DNA from: an uncultured Oscillibacter sp.
GTDB taxonomy: Bacteria; Bacillota; Clostridia; Oscillospirales; Oscillospiraceae
Length of the DNA stretch: 11,878 bases
NCBI GenBank assembly: GCA_910587875.1
Contig: CAJUOD010000087.1
Location: 1 to 11,878, forward strand
Direction of reading: 5' to 3'
Part shown: one piece after another, positions 1 to 7,593 of the stretch
Layout of the letters: each line of letters begins with the position of its first letter
How positions within the stretch are numbered: the first letter of the stretch is position 1
Position numbers and translations under genes: made by a program
Notes under the pieces: generated by a model
The model's database searches: none
Told to the model about the DNA's origin: nothing
Seen by the model: the letters and a program-made list of their open reading frames with translations, nothing else

Positions 1-1
1 G

Positions 2-784
2 GCCCCGGAGGACCAGCGGGTCCGCGTCCCCCAGGGCCCGGCCTCCCCGGGCCCGGAGCTGGGCATGAAGGACGTGTCCTTCTCCTACCTGGGGGTGGAG
101 CGGGACCTGGACGGCGCGTCCTTCCTATTAAATAAAGGAGAGACCCTGGGCATTCTGGGGCCCACCGGCTCGGGGAAGACCACACTGGTCTCCCTGCTCC
201 TCCGGCTCTACGACGCCGGCGGCGGCGTGGTCTGGGTGGGGGGCCGGGACGTAACCGCCCTCAGCCGGGAGGATCTCCGGGGCCGCTTCGGCGTGGTGTT
301 CCAGAACGAGGCCCTGCTGAACGACAGCGTTTACGAAAACATCTCCTTCCTCCGGGGGCTCTCCCGGGAGGACGTGACCGCCGCCGCCAAAACCGCCCAG
401 GCCTGGGAGTTCATCGAGGCCCTGCCCGAGGGGCTGGACGCCCGGCTGGACATCCGGGGGGCCAATCTCTCCGGGGGCCAGCGCCAGCGGCTGCTCATCG
501 CCCGGGCCCTGGCGGCAAGGCCGGGCATCCTGATCCTGGACAGCGCCGACAGCGCTCTGGACTACCGCACCGCCGCCGCCCTCCACGCCGCCATCCGCCG
601 GGACTTCCCCGGGGTGACCCTGGTGGTCATCTCCGAGCGGGTGGCCTCCCTCCGGGACGCGGACCGCATCCTGGTGCTGGAGGACGGCGTCATCACCGCC
701 CAGGGGACCCACGGGGAGCTCCTGGAGACCTGCGGGCGCTACCGCCGCATGGCGGAGCTCCAGATGGGAGGGCTGAAGCCGTGA
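2..784 (+). CDS. ABC exporter subunit, C-terminal ATP-binding domain (5' end cut by window)
   Basis: ATP-binding domain of one half of a membrane ABC exporter. The frame is open to the first base, so the Met at 65 is only an internal residue; the transmembrane domain lies outside the window. Counting from that Met: Walker A GPTGSGKTT (32-40), Q-loop Gln80, an intact LSGGQ signature (135-139) and Walker B ILILD (155-159). The catalytic Glu after Walker B is Ser160 and the H-loop His is replaced by Glu191 (ISERVASL where families have IAHRL). A domain with this pair of losses is not expected to hydrolyse ATP in its own site, but its intact LSGGQ can complete the partner's site. The stop overlaps the start of the next gene by 4 nt (GTGA), indicating translational coupling. 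Heterodimeric exporters of the TM287/288, LmrCD and BmrCD type are built this way. The transported compound is unknown. Confidence 0.93.
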   Translation, partial: APEDQRVRVPQGPASPGPELGMKDVSFSYLGVERDLDGASFLLNKGETLGILGPTGSGKTTLVSLLLRLYDAGGGVVWVGGRDVTALSREDLRGRFGVVFQNEALLNDSVYENISFLRGLSREDVTAAAKTAQAWEFIEALPEGLDARLDIRGANLSGGQRQRLLIARALAARPGILILDSADSALDYRTAAALHAAIRRDFPGVTLVVISERVASLRDADRILVLEDGVITAQGTHGELLETCGRYRRMAELQMGGLKP

Positions 785-2511
785 AGAAACATGTGCTTGT
801 CCGCCTGGGCCGCTTCCTCCGGCCCTACGGCCTCCAATTCCTGCTCCTGCTGGCCCTGCTGCTGGCGGGGAACCTGCTGTCCCTGGCGGCCCCGCTGCTC
901 TCCGGCAGGGCGGTGGACGCCGTGGGCATCCGGGCCGGGGGCGTGGACTTCCCCGGCGTGCTCCGGAACTGCGCCGGGATGCTGGGCTGCTACGCCCTCT
1001 CTTCCTTATTAAATTACACCGTCTCCTCCCGTCTCATCCGGACGGCCCAGGCCGTGTCCCACGACCTGCGCAAGGCCGCCTTCGACCACATGAGCGAGCT
1101 GCCGGTGGACTACTTCGACACCCACCCCGCCGGGGATCTCATCAGCCGGGTCTGCTACGACGTGGACACCGTCAACGCCACCCTCTCCACGGACCTTCTC
1201 CAGCTGGGCACCAGCGTCTTCACCGTGGGCGGGTCCTTCCTGATGCTGCTGATCCTCTCCCCCCGGCTGACGCTGGTGTTCCTGGTCACCGTGCCCCTGT
1301 CGGTCTTTCTGACCCGCTTCCAGATGAAGCGCATCCACCCCCTCTTCCGCCTCCGCTCCAAGGAGCTGGGGGCCATGAACGGCTTTGCCGAGGAGCGGAT
1401 GGGCTGCCGCCGGTCCATCCGGACCTACGGCGTGGAGCAGGAGGACCTGGGCCTTTTCGACGAACGAAATGAAGCGGCTTCCAGGGCCTATTACGACGCG
1501 GACCGGGCCAGCTCCTCCCTGGGGCCCTCGGTGAACTTTGTCAACAACATCTCCCTGACCGCCGTCAGCGTCTTCGGGGCCCTGCTGTACCTGGGGGGCG
1601 GGCTGTCCCTGGGGAGCCTGTCCTCCTTCGTCCTCTATTCCCGGAAGTTTTCCGGCCCCATCCGGGAGGCGGCGAACCTCCTGGCGGAGCTCCAGGCCAG
1701 CGCCGCCGCCGCGGAGCGGGTGCTGGACCTGCTGGACGAGGAGCCGGAGGCGGAGGACCCGCCGGAAGCCCTCCCCGTGGAGCACCTGAAGGGCGACATC
1801 CGCTTCGACCATGTGACCTTCGGCTACGACCCCGCCCGGCCCGTCCTCCGGGATTTCACGGCCCACATCCCGGCGGGGAGCCTGGCCGCCGTGGTGGGCC
1901 CGACGGGAGCGGGAAAGACCACTCTGGTCTCCCTGCTCCTCCGGTTCTACCGGCCCCAGGGGGGGACCATCACCGTGGACGGCGTCCCCCTGGACGCCTA
2001 CAGCCGGGACGGCCTCCGCCGCCGCCTGGCCCTGGTGCTCCAGGACACCTGGCTCTTCGGCGGCACCATCGCCGAGAACATCGCCTACGGCGCGCCGGGG
2101 GCAGCGCGGGAACAGATTGTGGAGGCCGCCAAGGCCGCCCGGATCCACCGCTTCATCTCCTCCCTCCCCCTGGGCTACGACACCGTCCTCACCGACGAGG
2201 GCGTCTCCAAGGGCCAGAAGCAGCTCCTGGCCATCGCCCGCTGCCTCCTCACCGACGCGGACGTGGTTATCCTGGACGAGGCCACCAGCAACGTGGACAC
2301 GGAGACCGAGGGGGAGATCAGCCTGGCCATGGAGCGCCTCCGCCAGGGGCGGACCTGCTTCGTCATCGCCCACCGTCTGGCCACCATCCGGGGGGCGGAC
2401 CGCATCCTGGTGCTGGACCAGGGCGGCGCGGCGGAGCAGGGCACCCACGAGGAGCTGCTGGCCGCCGGCGGGGTCTACGCCCAGCTCTATGCCGCTCAAT
2501 TCCAATCGTAA
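781..2511 (+). CDS. ABC exporter subunit, transmembrane plus ATP-binding domain
   Basis: Full-length half-transporter of 576 residues, the usual size for a type-IV exporter half (six helices plus one ATP-binding domain). It begins at GTG 781, inside the stop of the upstream gene, with GGGAGG about 9 nt before. Residues 15-310 are the membrane domain, including a long hydrophobic first helix (18-40) and the conserved YFDTHPAGDLISR stretch (111-123). The ATP-binding domain has Walker A GPTGAGKTT (373-381), Gln421, Walker B VVILDE with catalytic Glu500 and H-loop His531. Its signature is VSKGQ (475-479) instead of LSGGQ. It therefore supplies the competent Walker A/B/H half of the working site and the poor signature of the dead site, the mirror image of the upstream subunit. 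Together they should form an asymmetric heterodimer in the cell membrane exporting a drug, lipid or peptide. The codons are rich in CGG, GGG and CTC. Confidence 0.94.
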   Translation: MKKHVLVRLGRFLRPYGLQFLLLLALLLAGNLLSLAAPLLSGRAVDAVGIRAGGVDFPGVLRNCAGMLGCYALSSLLNYTVSSRLIRTAQAVSHDLRKAAFDHMSELPVDYFDTHPAGDLISRVCYDVDTVNATLSTDLLQLGTSVFTVGGSFLMLLILSPRLTLVFLVTVPLSVFLTRFQMKRIHPLFRLRSKELGAMNGFAEERMGCRRSIRTYGVEQEDLGLFDERNEAASRAYYDADRASSSLGPSVNFVNNISLTAVSVFGALLYLGGGLSLGSLSSFVLYSRKFSGPIREAANLLAELQASAAAAERVLDLLDEEPEAEDPPEALPVEHLKGDIRFDHVTFGYDPARPVLRDFTAHIPAGSLAAVVGPTGAGKTTLVSLLLRFYRPQGGTITVDGVPLDAYSRDGLRRRLALVLQDTWLFGGTIAENIAYGAPGAAREQIVEAAKAARIHRFISSLPLGYDTVLTDEGVSKGQKQLLAIARCLLTDADVVILDEATSNVDTETEGEISLAMERLRQGRTCFVIAHRLATIRGADRILVLDQGGAAEQGTHEELLAAGGVYAQLYAAQFQS

Positions 2512-2601
2512 ACCTTGGCAAACCCTGGCGAAAACGTATCCGCAATTTCAGGAATTCCCAAAAAAAGCAATTGACAAAATAGCAAAAACACGAAGCGCCT
2601 A

Positions 2602-2622
2602 TTTGTTTAAATTGTAAACAAA
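2602..2622. repeat. AT-rich 8-bp dyad
   Basis: TTTGTTTA and TAAACAAA form perfect arms around a 5-nt spacer (AATTG). It lies about 50 nt upstream of the -35 box of the importer promoter and could be a protein-binding site or a weak stem. No regulator family is identified. Confidence 0.4.
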
Positions 2623-2636
2623 CCGTGAAAACAAAC

Positions 2637-2662
2637 AAAAAACCCCCCCTAAAATCGGGAGG
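2637..2662 (-). terminator. Terminator-like hairpin for - strand transcription
   Basis: Read on the - strand, CCTCCC pairs with GGGGGG (one G-U pair) around a loop GATTTTA, followed directly by six T. On the + strand there is no T tract, so it does not explain termination of the exporter operon. No - strand gene lies nearby; it would stop antisense RNA leaving the importer promoter region toward the exporter gene. Confidence 0.5.
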
Positions 2663-2669
2663 CTGACAA

Positions 2670-2699
2670 TTGACAAACCCACTCAGGATTCTTTATAAT
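2670..2699 (+). promoter_or_regulatory. Sigma-A promoter of the importer operon
   Basis: Perfect -35 TTGACA (2670-2675) and perfect -10 TATAAT (2694-2699) with an 18-nt spacer. Transcription should begin near 2706, giving a leader of about 127 nt before the permease start at 2833. The surroundings are AT-rich in an otherwise GC-rich window. Both hexamers match the consensus, so the promoter should be intrinsically strong and would need repression, for which an operator lies directly downstream. Confidence 0.87.
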
Positions 2700-2712
2700 G
2701 AACCCAGGAAGT

Positions 2713-2726
2713 CGCAAACGTTTGCG
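2713..2726. promoter_or_regulatory. LacI-family operator (PurR-like palindrome)
   Basis: CGCAAACGTTTGCG is a perfect 14-bp palindrome with the central CG typical of LacI-family sites. It is nearly identical to the core of enterobacterial PurR sites. The ends (CG...CG) differ from the TG...CA ends of CcpA cre sites. It spans about +8 to +21 relative to the predicted start, where a bound repressor would block transcription. The regulator is not in this window; its identity is inference. Confidence 0.7.
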
Positions 2727-2832
2727 CAAAGCGGACCCATTTCCGCACCGCGCGGACAGCCCTGGGCGTGACCGGATGGGAGGACTCGATCGCCCGGGGA
2801 GTTCCCGGCAGTTATCAGAAAGAGGTGTTATC

Positions 2833-4677
2833 GTGTCAAATGCAGTAACCGTGACCAAGGAAAGACCCCCCAGAAAGAAACTGACGGCACGTCGGTTGAA
2901 GAACCTGATCCTGAACGTGCTCAAAAACCCCTTCAACATGGTCGTGCTGGTCAGCCTGATTGTGTTGTTCTGCCTGATTATCGTTCCCCTGCTGACCATG
3001 ATCAAGTCCACCTTCACCCTGGCGCAAGGCGAGCTCCGCCGTGTAGACGGCAAAATCGGCGACTTCACGCTCTACTATTGGCAGTACATGCTGATGAGCA
3101 ACATGTCCAAGGCCGTGCTGTGGGAGCCCCTGCTGCACTCCTTCGTCTGCGGCTTCTTCACCACGCTGATTTCCGTGCCTCTGGGCTCGGTGCTGGCTTG
3201 GCTGATGATCCGTACCGACCTCCCCGGCAAGAAGGTTCTGGGCATTCTCATCACCGTGCCCTACATGATTCCCTCCTGGACCAAGGCCATCGCCTGGCTG
3301 GCGGTGTTCCGCACGCCCACCAGCGGCGCAAACGGATTCCTCACCGGCATGGGCATCCCGATTCCCGACTGGCTGGCCTACGGCCCCACGGCCATCGTGC
3401 TGTGCATGTCCATGCACTACTACGCGTTCTCTTACATTCAGGTCTCCGGCGCCCTCCGCTCCATCAACTCGGAGCTGGAGGAGATGGGCGAGATCCAGGG
3501 CGCCAATAAGGCCCAGATCCTCCGCTACATCACCCTGCCGCTGATCCTTCCCTCCGTGCTCTCCGCCCTGGTCATGACCGTCTCCAAGTCCATCGGTACT
3601 TACGGCGTGGCGGCCAACCTGGGCAACCGTATCGGCTACTACACCCTGGCCACCCGCATGCGCGTGTACATCGACCAGGGTCCCCGCGGCGTGGGCTACG
3701 CCATGTCCATCGTCCTGGTCGGCCTGGCGGCTCTGATCCTGATGAGCAACCAGAAAGCCATCGGCGTCCGCAAGTCCTATGCCACCGTGGGCGGCAAGGG
3801 CGGCCGCAGCACCCTGATGCCTCTGGGTGCCGCGAAGAAGCCTATGATGGCGTTCCTGGCCGTTTTCCTGTTCCTGGCCATGGTCATGCCCTTCTTCGTG
3901 CTGATTATGGAGACCTTCCAGATCACCACCGGCGCGGGCTACGGTCCCGAGAACCTGACCCTTTACAACTGGATCGGAGAGGCCGGCACCGCCGAGAAGT
4001 ACACCAACTATGAGGGCATCTTCCGCAATCCCGAGTTCTTCAGCGCCCTGTGGAACACCGTCCGCCTGACCATCATCACCTCCCTGATCACCGCCTTCTG
4101 CGGCCAGTTCCTGGGCTACATCAGCTCCCGCGGCCGCGGCAAGTGGTACGGCAACCTCACCGAACAGCTGGTGTTCGTGCCCTACCTGATGAGCGGCGTG
4201 GCGTTCTCCACCATGTACTTCTCCATGTTCAGCATCCCCCATCTGGGCGGGCTGATTCCCTCCCTGTACGGTACCTTCACTCTGATCGTTCTCACCTCCG
4301 TGGTCAAGCACTTCCCCTTCGCCAGCCGTTCCGGCACCGCCAACATGCTCTCCATCAGCGTGGAGCTGGAGGAGGCCGCGGACATCGCCGGCGCCAGCTT
4401 CTGGAAGCGGATGGCCACCATCATCGTCCCCCTGGCGAAGAACGGCTTCATCTCCGGCTTGATGCTGGTGTTCATCTCCATCGCTAAGGAGCTGGATCTG
4501 ATCATCATCATGATGACGCCCACCACCCGGACCATGTCCTATCTGGCCTTCACCTACTCCCAGGAGGGCTACGCCCAGATGTCCGACGCCATTTCCGTGT
4601 GCGTGCTGCTGTTCATCCTGTTCTGCTACATCTTCGCCAACAAGGTCGCCGGCGCGGATATCGGCAAGAGCTGGTAA
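2833..4677 (+). CDS. ABC importer permease, two fused membrane domains (FbpB-like)
   Basis: Membrane channel of a binding-protein-dependent importer. Start GTG 2833 is preceded by AGAGGTG (2821-2827), giving 614 residues; an in-frame upstream ATG at 2698 overlaps the -10 box and is rejected. The protein is two copies of the six-helix permease domain in tandem: hydrophobic segments near residues 35-57, 98-124, 135-158, 185-205, 236-255 and 288-305, then 337-358, 405-428, 445-465, 474-490, 536-556 and 584-602. Each half has an EAA loop that docks on the ATPase: ELEEMGEIQGANKAQIL (214-230) and ELEEAADIAGASFWKRM (511-527). Such fusions are typical of Fe(III) (FbpB/AfuB) and some 2-aminoethylphosphonate transporters; PotBC-like systems keep the halves apart. 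The N-terminus is basic and cytoplasmic. Codons favour CGC/CGT for Arg, unlike the exporter genes before it, consistent with high expression. Substrate unknown. Confidence 0.9.
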   Translation: MSNAVTVTKERPPRKKLTARRLKNLILNVLKNPFNMVVLVSLIVLFCLIIVPLLTMIKSTFTLAQGELRRVDGKIGDFTLYYWQYMLMSNMSKAVLWEPLLHSFVCGFFTTLISVPLGSVLAWLMIRTDLPGKKVLGILITVPYMIPSWTKAIAWLAVFRTPTSGANGFLTGMGIPIPDWLAYGPTAIVLCMSMHYYAFSYIQVSGALRSINSELEEMGEIQGANKAQILRYITLPLILPSVLSALVMTVSKSIGTYGVAANLGNRIGYYTLATRMRVYIDQGPRGVGYAMSIVLVGLAALILMSNQKAIGVRKSYATVGGKGGRSTLMPLGAAKKPMMAFLAVFLFLAMVMPFFVLIMETFQITTGAGYGPENLTLYNWIGEAGTAEKYTNYEGIFRNPEFFSALWNTVRLTIITSLITAFCGQFLGYISSRGRGKWYGNLTEQLVFVPYLMSGVAFSTMYFSMFSIPHLGGLIPSLYGTFTLIVLTSVVKHFPFASRSGTANMLSISVELEEAADIAGASFWKRMATIIVPLAKNGFISGLMLVFISIAKELDLIIIMMTPTTRTMSYLAFTYSQEGYAQMSDAISVCVLLFILFCYIFANKVAGADIGKSW

Positions 4678-4683
4678 GTCGTC

Positions 4684-4747
4684 GGGGCGAAATCCGCTCT
4701 GCTCCGTTCCCGCCTTCGGCGAGAACTGCGCTCCGCTTCTTTGCCCC
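4684..4747. repeat. Imperfect inverted repeat with inner hairpin, permease-ATPase gap
   Basis: GGGGCGAA at the left end is mirrored by TTTGCCCC at the right. The core GTTCCCGCC-TTC-GGCGAGAAC (4706-4726) folds into an 8-bp stem with one mismatch and a 3-nt loop. The middle parts of the arms do not match well. It may be a remnant of a REP-like palindromic element or an mRNA processing or stability hairpin. No T tract follows, so it is not a standard terminator. Confidence 0.5.
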
Positions 4748-4753
4748 TCCTCT

Positions 4754-4788
4754 CCCCACCGGGACCGCTTCGCTGGGTCCCGGCGGGG
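4754..4788 (+). repeat. GC-rich stem-loop before the ATPase gene
   Basis: CCGGGACC (4759-4766) pairs perfectly with GGTCCCGG (4776-4783) around a 9-nt loop. After one A-C mismatch the stem continues with CCCC/GGGG. It lies 54 nt before the ATPase start and has no T tract. It probably protects or attenuates the operon mRNA, changing permease versus ATPase output; this is inference. Confidence 0.6.
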
Positions 4789-4842
4789 GCCCCAGTGGGC
4801 CGAGGCCAAAAAACAGAATCGATCAGAAAGGAAACGTGCCAT

Positions 4843-5964
<1,122 letters not shown>

Positions 5965-5999
5965 GCACTCCTTCCCTCCCGATAGACAAAGAGGCGCAC

Positions 6000-6044
6000 C
6001 CCCGGCGGCGGGCCCGCCGCCGGGGAACGGGCAAACCTCCCGTT
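6000..6044 (+). repeat. Perfect 26-nt GC palindrome and adjacent hairpin before the binding-protein gene
   Basis: From 6000 to 6025, CCCCGGCGGCGGG is followed immediately by its exact reverse complement; as RNA this is an 11-bp stem with a GGCC loop. Directly after it, AACGGG (6026-6031) pairs with CCCGTT (6039-6044). No T tract follows. Strong hairpins between an ATPase gene and a binding-protein gene are known to protect or separate the more abundant binding-protein message. A TATAAA at 6060-6065 has no good -35 partner, so I do not call a promoter. Confidence 0.68.
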
Positions 6045-6111
6045 TCGCGTCCCTTTGACTATAAATACTCCAGCGTCAAACATTCCCCCAAAAACGAAAG
6101 GAGAAGATCTG

Positions 6112-7440
6112 ATGAAGAAGAAACTCTTTGCGCTGCTGATGGCCCTGGTAATGGTCCTCAGCCTGGCCGCCTGCGGCGGCGACAAGGGCGGCGACACCCA
6201 GGCCCCCGCCGACTCCGGCAGCTCTACCGACACCCAGGCCCCCGCCGACTCCGGCAGCGGAGACGCCGAGGCCACCACCGACCTGAAGCTGGGCTATGAT
6301 CTGGAAACCGGCATCAGCGTCTATGGCCCCTACTATGACGAGTGGAGCGACATGACCGACGAAGAGCTCTACGAGATGGCCAAAGCCGAAGACACCACCA
6401 TCAATGTCTACGCCACGTCCTCCAAGATGCTGAAGGCTGAAGAGCCCTTCGAGGAGATGTATCCCGGCCTGGACCTGGTGGTCTCCGACCTGGACTCCGA
6501 CGAGGTTCTGAGCAAGGCCAAAATCGAAAATGAAACCAACAACATCACCGCCGACGTCCTGCAGACCAAAGACGTCAACGGAGAAGTCTTCCACGAGTAC
6601 TATGACAACGGAGTCATTGAGCCCTTCTATCCCCGTGACATCTGCACCCACATCTCCGAGGAGAACCTGAAGTACAGCTATCCTCTGTACTCCTCTCAGG
6701 CCTTCTGGTATTACAACACCGAAGCGTTCCCCGATGGCCAGCCCATCACCAGCTGGTGGCAGATCATCGAGAAGAACGATGACGGCAGCCAGAAATACGC
6801 CCTGTACACCAAGGAAATCGGCCAGGAGACCGCGTACCTCTCCCTGTTCGCCAGCTTCATCATCAACGCCGACGAAATGGCCCAGTCCTACAAGGACATC
6901 TATGGCACCGACCTGGAGTACACCTATGACGCCTCCAGCTTCGCCTTCGAGGTTCCCGAAAACAACGCGGGCGTGGAGTACCTGTGGCGCTTCACCCAGG
7001 CCGAGATGACCTTCATCGGCGACGGCGACGAGCTGGTGCTGGCCGTCCACAACTCCACCAAGGATCGTCCCGCCCTGGCCCTGGCCTCCGCCGGCAAGAT
7101 CGAAAACCGTGAGGAATCCGGCTACAACATCGACTGGTGCATCAACCTGACTCCCTACACCGCCCTGCTGAACACCGAGTCCATGTTCGTGGTCTCCGGC
7201 TGCAACAGCCCCGCCGGCGCCCGCCTGTTCATCCGCTACATTACCGGCGGCGCGGACTGCCAGAGCGGCGGCCTGAAGCCCTTCACCAAGGTCGGCAACT
7301 GGCCCCTGCGCGACGACTTCGTGGATGAGAAGAACCCCGCCAAGCTCCCCGAGCTGGGCGCCCGGGCCAACGACCTGGTCTCCATCTATGACATCTATCC
7401 CGACGTGCAGGATATGTGGATGTACTGGCTGAACAAGTAA
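6112..7440 (+). CDS. Solute-binding lipoprotein of the ABC importer
   Basis: Extracytoplasmic receptor that delivers substrate to the permease. ATG 6112 has AAAGGAGA 8 nt upstream; 442 residues. Residues 1-20 are a lipoprotein signal (MKKK, hydrophobic core, lipobox LAAC), so Cys21 should be lipidated and anchor the protein outside the membrane. Residues 22-55 are a Gly/Ser/Asp/Pro linker containing a duplicated 12-residue unit (DTQAPADSGS twice). The remainder, with INVYATSSKMLKAEEPFEEMYPG (read across about 73-95) and AFWYYNTEAFPDG, resembles family-1 extracellular solute-binding proteins of the FbpA-like cluster D group. I cannot place iron-binding Tyr pairs or other ligand residues with confidence. 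Codons are strongly selected (Arg almost all CGC/CGT, one CGG), as for an abundant protein. It is flanked by strong hairpins on both sides. It could bind Fe(III), a phosphonate, a polyamine or an organic acid. Confidence 0.88.
   Translation: MKKKLFALLMALVMVLSLAACGGDKGGDTQAPADSGSSTDTQAPADSGSGDAEATTDLKLGYDLETGISVYGPYYDEWSDMTDEELYEMAKAEDTTINVYATSSKMLKAEEPFEEMYPGLDLVVSDLDSDEVLSKAKIENETNNITADVLQTKDVNGEVFHEYYDNGVIEPFYPRDICTHISEENLKYSYPLYSSQAFWYYNTEAFPDGQPITSWWQIIEKNDDGSQKYALYTKEIGQETAYLSLFASFIINADEMAQSYKDIYGTDLEYTYDASSFAFEVPENNAGVEYLWRFTQAEMTFIGDGDELVLAVHNSTKDRPALALASAGKIENREESGYNIDWCINLTPYTALLNTESMFVVSGCNSPAGARLFIRYITGGADCQSGGLKPFTKVGNWPLRDDFVDEKNPAKLPELGARANDLVSIYDIYPDVQDMWMYWLNK
6193..6258 (+). 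repeat. In-frame tandem duplication in the lipoprotein linker
   Basis: A 30-nt unit at 6193-6222 recurs exactly at 6229-6258 (period 36 nt), encoding DTQAPADSGS twice just after the lipidated Cys. It lengthens the flexible tether between membrane and binding domain. Exact DNA identity suggests a recent slippage duplication. Confidence 0.85.
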
Positions 7441-7478
7441 TCCCACACCCTACCATCGCCGCGTATCACAGCTAAGCT

Positions 7479-7506
7479 GGGCGGGCGGCCGGACGGCCGC
7501 CCGCCC
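7479..7506 (+). terminator. Terminator-like hairpin after the binding-protein gene
   Basis: GGGCGGGCGGCCG (7479-7491) and CGGCCGCCCGCCC (7494-7506) are exact complements, an extremely stable stem with a minimal loop. It starts 38 nt after the stop codon. The following GTCTTCT is only weakly T-rich, so termination may be partial, and the stem would also protect the 3' end of the binding-protein message. Confidence 0.7.
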
Positions 7507-7514
7507 GTCTTCTA

Positions 7515-7573
7515 AGAAGCTGTATTCACAGGCGAGAAACAAACCGGGCTTCCCGCCTGTGAATACAGCTTCT
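7515..7573. repeat. Perfect 20-bp inverted repeat
   Basis: The arms at 7515-7534 (starting AGAAGCTGTATTCACA) and 7554-7573 are exact reverse complements, separated by 19 nt. GAA/TTC just inside the arms adds pairs after one mismatch. It lies between the terminator hairpin and the ribosome site of the next gene (AAGGAGG at 7580). It could be a second terminator or boundary stem, or a short palindromic mobile remnant. No T tract follows the right arm. Confidence 0.8.
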
Positions 7574-7593
7574 AATCTTTAAGGAGGAACCCC

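Larger units (their letters stand above)
2512..2832 (+). other. Intergenic region: AT-rich spacer, promoter, operator and leader
   Basis: This 321-nt gap holds no gene. Its first half (to about 2700) is much richer in A/T than the flanking genes. It contains an 8-bp dyad, a hairpin that would terminate - strand transcription, and a sigma-A promoter. The second half is a GC-rich leader of about 127 nt with the operator near its start. Short stems in the leader (GCGGA at 2731-2735 with TCCGC at 2742-2746; CCGGG with CCCGG near 2796-2811) do not match any riboswitch I know. I see no convincing + strand terminator after the exporter gene. An ATG at 2698 is in frame with the permease but lies inside the -10 box, so it cannot be the start. 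Confidence 0.7.

Noticed and set aside
123..140. Internal start signal in the exporter domain (AATAAAGGAG within an AT-rich patch)
   Set aside because: No ATG, GTG or TTG follows at suitable distance in frame; the patch simply encodes LLNKGE with rare codons.
2713..2726. CcpA cre site
   Set aside because: The cre consensus ends in TG...CA; this palindrome ends in CG...CG, fitting a PurR-like LacI site better.
2698..2832. N-terminal extension of the permease from ATG 2698
   Set aside because: The ATG overlaps the -10 box and would not be in the transcript; GTG 2833 has a good ribosome site and starts a plausible protein.
2706..2832. Riboswitch in the importer leader
   Set aside because: Only short stems are present and I cannot match the conserved core of any known class.
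6055..6090. Separate promoter for the binding-protein gene (TTGACT near 6055, TATAAA near 6060)
   Set aside because: The two elements overlap and neither has a partner hexamer at proper spacing.
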